DNA of 8,835 bases, taken from assembly GCA_020027655.1 (NCBI GenBank), contig JAHKKJ010000110.1, positions 1 through 8,835 of the forward strand, given 5' to 3'. Origin of the DNA: Deltaproteobacteria bacterium. Lineage in GTDB: Bacteria; Desulfobacterota; Binatia; UBA9968. The notes beneath the pieces are model-generated. The model saw only the letters and a list, made by a program, of their open reading frames with translations. It had not been told where the DNA came from and searched no databases. Both the position numbers and the translations under genes were made by a program. This document shows, piece after piece, positions 1 through 5,045 of this stretch; positions within the stretch are counted from its first letter, which is position 1, and every line of letters begins with the position of its first letter.

Positions 1-1
1 G

Positions 2-376
2 AGCAGCGGGCACGTGTGGCAGGGCAGATTTAAGAGTTTTCCAGTGCAGCGCGACGAACATTTGCTGATGGTGCTGCGCTACGTTCTGCAAAACCCCGTT
101 AGATCAGGCTTGGCAGCGTCGGTAAATGATTGGCCATGGTCAAGTTGGTGCCGGAGCGACTTGACTGATCCCTGTCCTGTGGAAGTCGAAGCAAACTGGA
201 TGACGACGGTCGACGATCCGTTATCAACGAGCCAAGTGGCTTCAATTCGTGAGTCTGTGAATCGCCAAAGACCTTTTGGAGAAACAGACTGGCAGGCGAA
301 AATCGCAAGTCAATTTGGACTTGAAAGTACCATGCGTCCACGGGGCCGACCCACGTTAAGTGAGATGAGGAGATGA
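2..376 (+). CDS. REP-associated tyrosine transposase (RAYT, IS200-like Y1 family), 5'-truncated by window edge
   Basis: This is the C-terminal part of a RAYT, a single-copy relative of IS200/IS605 HUH transposases that acts on REP-type hairpins in single-stranded DNA. The frame is open from base 2; the GTG at 14 is internal. Visible family signatures are GHVWQGRF at the left edge, RYVLQNPVRSGL (the Tyr codon at 80-82 aligns with the nucleophile of E. coli RayT, DYIYINPV), DWPWSSW, and a basic tail RPRGRP near the stop. The HUH metal-binding motif should lie to the left of the window, so activity cannot be judged. The visible 124 codons are uninterrupted and the ending is typical, so nothing suggests a pseudogene. 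The family is often flanked by the short repeats it mobilises; see the motif just after its stop. Confidence 0.9.
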   Translation, partial: SSGHVWQGRFKSFPVQRDEHLLMVLRYVLQNPVRSGLAASVNDWPWSSWCRSDLTDPCPVEVEANWMTTVDDPLSTSQVASIRESVNRQRPFGETDWQAKIASQFGLESTMRPRGRPTLSEMRR

Positions 377-379
377 GAC

Positions 380-397
380 AAAAAAGTAGCCTGTCCC
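380..397 (-). repeat. RAYT-adjacent motif, copy 1 (GGGACAGGCTACTTTTTT on the minus strand)
   Basis: Three bases after the RAYT stop, the minus strand reads GGGACAGGCTACTTTTTT. The plus strand contains GTAG at 386-389, the tetranucleotide that marks the foot of classical REP elements. I recall similar motifs beside RAYT genes in other genomes but cannot verify this here. A near-copy in inverted orientation, differing at 1 of 15 bases, lies at 2195-2209. Confidence 0.45.
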
Positions 398-408
398 ATT
401 TAATCTTC

Positions 409-427
409 CGAAGCAGCTGCGGCTTCG
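409..427. repeat. Small hairpin CGAAGC-N7-GCTTCG, possible REP-like remnant
   Basis: A 6-bp perfect stem (409-414 with 422-427) encloses a 7-base loop and overlaps the palindrome GCAGCTGC (413-420). It lies 33 bases after the RAYT stop, where a REP partner could sit. No T tract follows, so it is not a standard terminator. The rest of the 377-527 gap holds only a weak promoter-like pair for the protease gene (TTGCAA at 446-451 and TACTTT at 469-474, 17 apart), which I do not trust enough to list. Confidence 0.3.
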
Positions 428-530
428 AGCGCGCGCCGGCACCTCTTGCAAGGCAGCCCCGATGCGGTTACTTTGAACTGTTTCCAACTTGCAACCCAAA
501 GGGAATCGGCCAATCTGACGGGAGGCGGTG

Positions 531-1562
531 ATGACGATCCCCAGTGATGTTCTGGAAGCAAAGAGTTCCTTGAGCCGCAAGCTCCTCCCGGCCGGCGCCA
601 AAGCGAAGGTCGTTGGCAAAGCGGCGGTCATGCGGGTGGCCGTTGCCGCGAAAGTGGCGCGGACCAACGTGCACGCGGTGGGAGTTGGCCGCAAGCTGGT
701 GAACGGGAAGGCCACCTCGACGCCGTGTGTACGTCTATACGTGGTTCAGAAGCTCGCTCCCTCGCTGCTCGCGAAACGCGACCAACTCCCCAGGCGAATC
801 GACGGGATCCCGACGGACGTGATCCAGTCACCGCCGGCATTCATCGCGATCGATGCCTGCAGCGTCGCTCGCCGGAACCGCCAACGGCCCGTGATCGCTG
901 GCATCAGCACCGCCCTTCGCACTGTGACGGCGGGCACCATCTCCTGTTTCTGCCGCTCGACCCGGCCGGGGGATCCCAACGATCGCCTATATGTCCTCAG
1001 CAACAACCATGTCTTCGCTGACGTCAACCGCGGGGCGGTTGGAGATGCACTCCTGCAACCTGGTCCTGCCGACGGTGGCGTCAACGCGGATCGGTTCGCG
1101 GACCTGCACCGGTTTGTCCCGATGCGCTTGGGAGGGGCGGTGCCCAACGGCGTGGACGCGGCGATCGGCCGGTTGCGGGCAGCCGTGCCGTCCCGCCGCC
1201 GGATCTGCAGCGTAGGCTCTCTGACGGGAACCGCACAGGCCGTGGAAGGTACGCGCGTCCGGAAGCACGGGCGGACCACCGGCTTCACGAGGGGAGTCGT
1301 GACCGACGAGTCCTACGACGCACTGGTTGGCATGGATCACAACGACCCCAGCGTCGTCGCGCTGTTTGAGAACCAGATGCGCATCGAAGTCATCGCTCCG
1401 TTCCCCGCGTTCGGCCTCGGAGGCGACAGCGGTTCCCTGATCGTTACGGCGACTGGCAGAAGGGCGGTGGGCCTGTATTTTGCCGGGCCCGAGAGTGGGT
1501 TCTACGGCATCGCAAACCGCATCCAGGACGTCCTTGACCAACTGGAGATCGCCCTCCTCTGA
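531..1562 (+). CDS. Trypsin-fold serine protease with NAL1-like N-terminal domain, cytoplasmic
   Basis: A 343-residue chymotrypsin-fold protease. The triad is complete: His160 in LSNNHVF, Asp209 in GVDAAIGRL, and Ser300 in GLGGDSGSLIV. The segment VRKHGRTTGFTRGVV (about 243-257) is typical of bacterial relatives of plant NAL1. Residues about 47-109 form a separate N-terminal domain with HAVGVGRK, a glycine/threonine stretch, VRLYVVQK and IDGIPTDVI, a pattern common before the protease domain in NAL1-like bacterial proteins. There is no signal peptide; the N-terminus is basic and alanine-rich, so it probably acts in the cytoplasm. ATG 531 is chosen because GGGAGG (520-525) sits 5 bases before it; GTG 528 directly upstream is the alternative. 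Substrate unknown. It forms an apparent operon with the 73-codon gene 11 bases downstream. Confidence 0.85.
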   Translation: MTIPSDVLEAKSSLSRKLLPAGAKAKVVGKAAVMRVAVAAKVARTNVHAVGVGRKLVNGKATSTPCVRLYVVQKLAPSLLAKRDQLPRRIDGIPTDVIQSPPAFIAIDACSVARRNRQRPVIAGISTALRTVTAGTISCFCRSTRPGDPNDRLYVLSNNHVFADVNRGAVGDALLQPGPADGGVNADRFADLHRFVPMRLGGAVPNGVDAAIGRLRAAVPSRRRICSVGSLTGTAQAVEGTRVRKHGRTTGFTRGVVTDESYDALVGMDHNDPSVVALFENQMRIEVIAPFPAFGLGGDSGSLIVTATGRRAVGLYFAGPESGFYGIANRIQDVLDQLEIALL

Positions 1563-1573
1563 GGTCTCACCAA

Positions 1574-1795
1574 ATGTCGATACCACTCGAAGCGGTGAAG
1601 GAAAAGATAAAGGCCCAGTACCTCGGGCGAAGCGGGATCCACGCCGTGGGAATCCGGCGCGGCCAGAATGCCGTCTCCGTCTACGTTTCCCCCATCAGCG
1701 ACCTGGAGCAGGAGCGTTTGCTCAAGGAGATCGAGGAAGCCGCCGCACCTTACAAGCTGCTGGTCATCACCGAGGAACGACCGTCACTCAAGTGA
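1574..1795 (+). CDS. Small protein sharing the HAVG motif with the protease's N-terminal domain
   Basis: A 73-residue soluble protein of unknown function. Residues 22-28 (IHAVGIR), followed by AVSVYV, match the protease's VHAVGVGRK and VRLYVVQK in order and spacing class, but the glycine-rich insert is shortened. The rest is an amphipathic helix (LEQERLLKEIEEAAAPY, 44-60) and a strand KLLVITEE. I read it as a stand-alone version of the protease's N-terminal domain. Its ATG follows the protease stop by 11 bases. The likely Shine-Dalgarno GAGGT (1561-1565) overlaps that stop codon, which suggests translational coupling. Possible roles, all inference, are an inhibitor, chaperone, adaptor or subunit for the protease. 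No enzyme motif is visible. Confidence 0.7.
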   Translation: MSIPLEAVKEKIKAQYLGRSGIHAVGIRRGQNAVSVYVSPISDLEQERLLKEIEEAAAPYKLLVITEERPSLK

Positions 1796-1801
1796 GCAGC
1801 A

Positions 1802-1834
1802 GCAATTCAATTCCAATTCCAAGTCACAATTCCG
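1802..1834. repeat. Degenerate AATTCC-type short tandem repeat
   Basis: Directly after the small HAVG gene, the unit AATTC/AATTCC recurs four times in about 30 bases (starts near 1804, 1809, 1815 and 1829), with an AAGTCAC interruption. It occupies the place where the antitoxin's start codon should be. The array is short and imperfect. Confidence 0.4.
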
Positions 1835-2029
1835 CCGGAGGCCAAGAATCGTTTGACGGTTTACCTGGCGCAGGCCAGAAAAAAGAAGGAACCTATTATG
1901 GTCACTCATCACGGTAAACCCTACGCGCTGATCCAGACAATCTCCGAGGAAGACCTAGAAGGGTTGGGATGGGACCAGCTCGCCCAGAGCCGCCTCCGGA
2001 AGGCTCGGGAAGGAGAGGACGCAACTACC
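1817..2029 (+). pseudogene. Phd/YefM-type antitoxin remnant without a usable start
   Basis: The translation carries the Phd-family core PEAKNRLTVYLAQARKKKEP, then VTHHGKPYALIQTISEEDLE and a charged C-terminus (RLRKAREGED). The family binds DNA through the N-terminal part and masks its toxin with the C-terminal part. The frame is open from the stop of the preceding gene (1793-1795), but no ATG or GTG lies before the conserved KNRL. The TTG at 1853 encodes the Leu of that motif and would remove the first strand and helix if used as a start. GGAGG at 1837-1841 lies 11 bases before it. The frame runs without its own stop into MazF-like sequence. It is probably dead, or makes a fused product at best. 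Confidence 0.65.
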
Positions 2030-2211
2030 TATAAAAGAGGGCATGTCATTGTGGTTAACGTTCCATTTCAAACCACACCGGAATCAAGCCTCGGCCCGCG
2101 CTTGTTATCTCCACGGATGCCTTTCACCGTGACCTACCGGACCTTATTGTTTGCCCGATCAGCAGCCAGCCGCGTTATTATCAGGGAGAGGAAAGGGACA
2201 AGCTACTTTAA
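2030..2211 (+). pseudogene. mazF/pemK-type toxin remnant: fused, frameshifted and C-terminally truncated
   Basis: Codons from 2030 give YKRGHVIVVNVPFQ, the N-terminal strand of MazF/PemK ribonuclease toxins, in the antitoxin's frame and with no start codon of its own. Near 2090-2092 the homology moves to the -1 frame, consistent with loss of one base. From 2092 that frame reads RPALVISTDAFHRDLPDLIV and then CPISSQPRYYQ, with the conserved RPALVIS and ISSQ segments. It stops at TAA 2209-2211 after six unrelated codons (EERDKL-type), so the last third of a MazF is missing. The original frame continues to TAG 2228-2230 as nonsense. It cannot encode an active toxin. Confidence 0.75.
2195..2209 (+). 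repeat. RAYT-adjacent motif, copy 2 (GGGACAAGCTACTTT)
   Basis: This matches 14 of 15 bases of the minus-strand motif after the RAYT (383-397), in inverted orientation. It starts about 10 bases after MazF homology ends (PRYYQ, last codon 2182-2184), so it sits at the toxin's breakpoint. A chance match of this quality is possible in a window this size; its position is what makes it notable. Confidence 0.4.
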
Positions 2212-2308
2212 GGTACGATTTACTGCTTAGGCCCTCTTCATAGAAAAACATCATTTACACTTCGAGAAGTAACCCAGGCCGTCGTTGGCCTGTTGCAAAC
2301 GCGAGCGG

Positions 2309-2325
2309 CTGCGCTTTCGCAGTTT
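2309..2325. terminator. Weak hairpin CTGCG-CTTT-CGCAG followed by TTT
   Basis: A 5-bp perfect stem with a 4-base loop, followed by three T on the plus strand, in the gap between the converging toxin remnant and the minus-strand propeller gene. A second small dyad, CAGGCC-N6-GGCCTG, lies at 2275-2292. Both are too weak for a firm terminator call. Confidence 0.25.
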
Positions 2326-2356
2326 AGAGTTCCGGGTGCCGAGTTTCGAGTGAATT
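2322..2356. repeat. Degenerate heptanucleotide tandem repeat (GTTCCGA-like, 5 units)
   Basis: Five consecutive 7-base units all start with GT: GTTTAGA, GTTCCGG, GTGCCGA, GTTTCGA, GTGAATT. The array ends 5 bases before the stop codon of the minus-strand propeller gene. The first unit overlaps the small hairpin. Confidence 0.45.
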
Positions 2357-2361
2357 TTCGC

Positions 2362-3360
2362 CTACGGCGTGATCTGGATAATTGATGCGCCGATTCCGTC
2401 CAGAGATGTTTTGCCGTCCGCGGCGAGGTTGTCACGCCGCGCCGTGTCGAAATTGCTGACATAGGCGGTGTTGCCGACGAAAATGACGGCAGTGGGAAAT
2501 TCCAACGGGCCTTTGCTATCGTTTTTGAGGAGGTCCCTGACTTTACCCTCGGGCGTGACCTCGACAATGGCGTTGCGTTCGTTGGCGGCGACCCAGAGAT
2601 TGCCCTTGGGATCGAAGGCAGGACCGTCGGCTCCTTCCAACAGCGGGCTCTGCGCCATCAAGTTCGGCTTGCCGGCTTTGCCGTCGGAACCGATCGCTAC
2701 CTTCCAAATCGCCCCGCGCGCGGTATCGGCGACATAAAGGACCATTGCTTGGGCGTCGAAGACGAGTCCATTCGCCGGAAGGGCCTGCTGTGTCTTCCCG
2801 TCCGGCAACGTGCGCGTATGGAGCTCGATGTGCGCCCAATCCTCGGCCGCTCCGCCTGCGGGACCGATACGATAAATCTTGCCGTTGCGGCCTCCCGAGA
2901 CATAAAGATTGCCCCTTTTGTCGAACGCGATGCCGTTGGCGCCTTCGGTGCCGGTGGCGAAAGTTTCGGCCACGCCGGGTTTTTGCGGATTCAAGTCCGC
3001 CTTCTTAATACGAACGATTTCCCGAAACGCGCCGCTCGTGAGATAGAGATCGCCTTGTTCGCTGAAGATGAGCCCGGAACTGTCGGCTCTTACAGATTTT
3101 CCGTCGACCTGTCGCGTTTCGATACGGCCCACCACCACTGGCTTTGGGCTTTTCGGATCGACGCGCAGTACGTTCCCGGTAACGCGATCACAGACATAGA
3201 GCAGGCCTTGCTGATCCGAGGCGACGCTCTCGACGATCACCGTTTGGGCTGAACTGTTGGGATCGAGGTCGACCAATACCGACGCTTTGGGAGACTGCGC
3301 GCGGGCCGCAGTGGAGATCCAAAGCAAGCAAACAATCGAAAGCATCGTCTTTCTCGACAT
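2362..3360 (-). CDS. Exported SMP-30/gluconolactonase-like beta-propeller protein
   Basis: A 332-residue protein with a Sec signal peptide (basic MSRK, hydrophobic core to about residue 18, likely cleavage after ARA before QSPKAS), so it is expected in the periplasm. The rest is a repeated propeller: blades end in patterns such as GNLYVSGGRNGKIYRI, VLYVADTARGAIWKV and GNLWVAANERNAIVEV, each preceded by an NG/DG-xxFD segment typical of the SGL/SMP-30 and NHL-like groups. Family members include lactonases and binding scaffolds, so the reaction cannot be assigned. The start is well supported: GGGAGG lies 7 bases before ATG on the minus strand (3368-3373). It stands alone between a converging remnant and a 200-base gap. 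Confidence 0.8.
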   Translation of the reverse strand: MSRKTMLSIVCLLWISTAARAQSPKASVLVDLDPNSSAQTVIVESVASDQQGLLYVCDRVTGNVLRVDPKSPKPVVVGRIETRQVDGKSVRADSSGLIFSEQGDLYLTSGAFREIVRIKKADLNPQKPGVAETFATGTEGANGIAFDKRGNLYVSGGRNGKIYRIGPAGGAAEDWAHIELHTRTLPDGKTQQALPANGLVFDAQAMVLYVADTARGAIWKVAIGSDGKAGKPNLMAQSPLLEGADGPAFDPKGNLWVAANERNAIVEVTPEGKVRDLLKNDSKGPLEFPTAVIFVGNTAYVSNFDTARRDNLAADGKTSLDGIGASIIQITP

Positions 3361-3456
3361 GATTTTTCCTCCCGTGTAAGCCGCTGATTGGGAGCTTACT
3401 TATACTTTTCGGCGAATCCGATACTCGAGCTTGCCCAAATTTTCCCGATTGATTAG

Positions 3457-3491
3457 CTTCGCATCCGGACAAACGCTGTCCGGATGCGAAG
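3457..3491. repeat. Perfect 15-bp inverted repeat (CTTCGCATCCGGACA, loop AACGC)
   Basis: The left arm 3457-3471 and right arm 3477-3491 are exact reverse complements around a 5-base loop. It lies in the 3361-3560 gap, after the binding-protein gene and before the propeller gene (both minus strand). Neither side has a T tract, so it is not a standard intrinsic terminator. It could act as a transcript 3'-end stabiliser, a factor-assisted stop, or a REP-like palindrome. The same gap has a 6-bp dyad GTAAGC/GCTTAC (3376-3381, 3394-3399) just upstream of the propeller gene's ribosome site. Confidence 0.75.
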
Positions 3492-3560
3492 AGTCCGGGA
3501 TCAGAAAAGGAACGACGGGCGGCTTTTTTGCGCTTGCCAGACCACGGACCGGCGACAAGA

Positions 3561-4580
3561 TTAATCTTTCACTCCGTAGGTGCTGTAAAGCTGGTCGATA
3601 AAGCCGCTCTCATCGAGTTCTTTCATCAGCTTTCCATCGATCAAGTTTTCCGTCTTCAGTCCTGCCACGGCGGGATTTTGCAGCTTCATCAAGCGCTGGA
3701 CGTTGCGCAGACCTTCGAGGGAGGGAAAAGGTTTTCGGTCCGTGGCTTGAAGCAGATCCTCATAACCTCGCGCCGCAAGCGCAGGGTCGCTAATTTTCAG
3801 GCGTCTCGTGATGGTCTCTAAAACCGAAGATTTCATCTTGGGGCTGAGCGCGTAAGCTACCCCTTCCAACCACGCTTTCAATGTATTTCTGGCGGCATCG
3901 GTTTGCTGTTGAAGATAGCTTGCCCTGGCGATGATGCCATTGCTGACAAAGGGGATGTTGGTCTTGGAGAGCTCCACCAGGATCGGAAAACCGCGTTGCT
4001 TGAGGCTGTTGCTGAAAGCGCTATCGACCACCGTAGCATCGACGGTCCCCTTCTCGAGCGCTTGAATCAGCATCGTCTGATCGCCGGCCGCGACAATCTG
4101 TACGGCGTCACGCCGCGGATCTAACCCCAGGTGTTCGAGCCCGAGCATCGCCCCCATCCAGATCGTTCCACCAATGACCTGGACGCCGAGACGTTTGCCG
4201 CGAAGATCTTGGGCACTCTTAATGCTGGGCCTGACGACCAAGTCGAAGGGAATACGACTGGTGAAGGTGCCGATGACTTTCAAATCCAATCCGCCCGCCG
4301 CGGCTCCCAGGGCGGCAGTGCCGCCGCTATTGGCCAGCTGGATTTGGCCCGTGGATAAACTGGCAATCATGACGGGCGAGCCGGGCATATAGACGGGCTG
4401 TACCGCGACCCCATACTTGGCAAAAAAACCTTTCTCTTGAGCGATCCAAAGCGGACTCACACGCGCACTGATGTTTGCGTAGCCGATAACGAGTTCCGGG
4501 GCCGCTAAAAGTGGAAGTGGCGTGGCCCAAGAAAAGATCAAAAGTGCTAGAGCGCAGAGAATCTTAGTCATTGATTTCAT
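3561..4580 (-). CDS. ABC-type periplasmic substrate-binding protein, SsuA/THI5 (NMT1-like) family
   Basis: A 339-residue type II periplasmic binding protein of the class used for sulfonate, nitrate/taurine or thiamine-precursor uptake. Residues 1-26 form a signal peptide (MKSMTKILCALALLIFSWAT, then PLPLLA). The mature part shows the family hallmarks SPLWIAQEKGFFAKYG, a GxxxMIASLSTGQIQLANSG ligand-loop segment and LRGKRLGVQVIGG. ATG 4580 is chosen because it precedes a normal signal peptide. ATG 4571 is equally possible; TTG 4607 would add nine residues before the basic start. None has a strong ribosome site at proper spacing (GGGAGAG at 4599-4605 is too far). No permease or ATPase gene adjoins it, so the ligand and partner are unknown. 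Confidence 0.85.
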   Translation of the reverse strand: MKSMTKILCALALLIFSWATPLPLLAAPELVIGYANISARVSPLWIAQEKGFFAKYGVAVQPVYMPGSPVMIASLSTGQIQLANSGGTAALGAAAGGLDLKVIGTFTSRIPFDLVVRPSIKSAQDLRGKRLGVQVIGGTIWMGAMLGLEHLGLDPRRDAVQIVAAGDQTMLIQALEKGTVDATVVDSAFSNSLKQRGFPILVELSKTNIPFVSNGIIARASYLQQQTDAARNTLKAWLEGVAYALSPKMKSSVLETITRRLKISDPALAARGYEDLLQATDRKPFPSLEGLRNVQRLMKLQNPAVAGLKTENLIDGKLMKELDESGFIDQLYSTYGVKD

Positions 4581-4651
4581 CCAAACCAAAGGCAGGCGCT
4601 CTCCCAAAACAAATCATCCAACTCCGTCAGCCAAGAAGAGTTTTATTAATA

Positions 4652-4678
4652 TTTGCGAGGCAATCTAGCGCTCGCAAA
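4652..4678. promoter_or_regulatory. Candidate operator: perfect dyad TTTGCGAG-N11-CTCGCAAA over the -10
   Basis: Two 8-bp arms (4652-4659 and 4671-4678) are exact reverse complements around 11 bases that contain the proposed -10. A symmetric site over a -10 is a typical repressor position. No regulator gene is visible nearby. Confidence 0.45.
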
Positions 4679-4691
4679 GACTGGCTGTCAA
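4662..4691 (-). promoter_or_regulatory. Sigma70-type promoter for the binding-protein gene
   Basis: On the minus strand a perfect -35 TTGACA (4686-4691) is followed after 18 bases by TAGATT (4662-4667, 4 of 6 matches to TATAAT). This is about 80 bases upstream of the chosen start, in the right orientation. It is the best promoter match I found in the window. Confidence 0.55.
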
Positions 4692-4804
4692 CAGGAAAGG
4701 GCTAGGCAAAACAAGTTGAGTTGCCTGACATAACGTGGCTTCATTCAAATCCGGCTTGAGCCAACTAGGACCAACAAGGGGGTTTTACCATCGACATTGG
4801 CAAG

Positions 4805-4826
4805 ACATGGCCTAAGTTGGCCATGT
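4805..4826. promoter_or_regulatory. Dyad ACATGGCC-N6-GGCCATGT
   Basis: Perfect 8-bp inverted arms (4805-4812, 4819-4826) around TAAGTT, lying 4 bases before a CATAAT box. There is no T tract, so a protein-binding site fits better than a terminator. It is 220 bases upstream of the kinase start, which is far for a simple operator. Confidence 0.35.
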
Positions 4827-4978
4827 GCGACATAATTTTCAATCCCTCCCCCAATCATAAATCAACTTAGCCTCCTAAGGTAAATAGAAGCGATAATCCG
4901 GTAATTCCCTATGGTAAAGCTGTGGATATTTCTTTAAAAAATGAACAGAGATCAATAAGTTCTCTGGCAGGTTCGGAG

Positions 4979-5019
4979 GGACTGTTTTGGCCCGCCAATT
5001 GGGGCGGACTGTTTTGGCC
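4979..5019. repeat. 14-base direct repeat GGACTGTTTTGGCC, two copies 27 bases apart
   Basis: Copies at 4979-4992 and 5006-5019 are identical. The spacer holds the palindrome CCAATTGG within CCGCC/GGCGG arms (4992-5007), and the second copy is also soon followed by CCAAT. The layout resembles the repeated sub-terminal sites of IS21-type insertion sequences, so it may be an IS end left in the kinase leader. No IS gene is present. Confidence 0.5.
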
Positions 5020-5045
5020 GGAACCAATCCCAGGAAGGAAATTCG

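Larger units (their letters stand above)
4692..5045. other. Intergenic region upstream of the hybrid kinase
   Basis: There is no convincing gene in these 354 bases. A 138-codon minus-strand frame (4875-5291) overlaps the kinase start and has no recognisable motif. Contents are the dyad at 4805-4826, a CATAAT box (4831-4836) without a properly spaced -35, the 14-base direct repeat at 4979-5019, and the kinase ribosome site AGGAAGG (5032-5038). Confidence 0.6.

Noticed and set aside
356..715. 119-codon minus-strand frame over the protease 5' region
   Set aside because: It is antisense to the protease N-terminus and lacks a ribosome site or known motif.
987..1586. 199-codon minus-strand frame opposite the protease
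   Set aside because: It is a shadow of a high-GC gene: the plus strand holds a full catalytic triad in order, while the minus frame shows no family features.
1480..1917. 145-codon plus-strand frame overlapping the protease end, the small gene and the antitoxin
   Set aside because: It crosses three better-supported frames and its translation has no coherent domain.
3457..3491. Intrinsic terminator for the binding-protein gene
   Set aside because: The stem is strong, but there is no T tract on the minus strand after it and it lies about 70 bases past the stop; it is listed as an inverted repeat instead.
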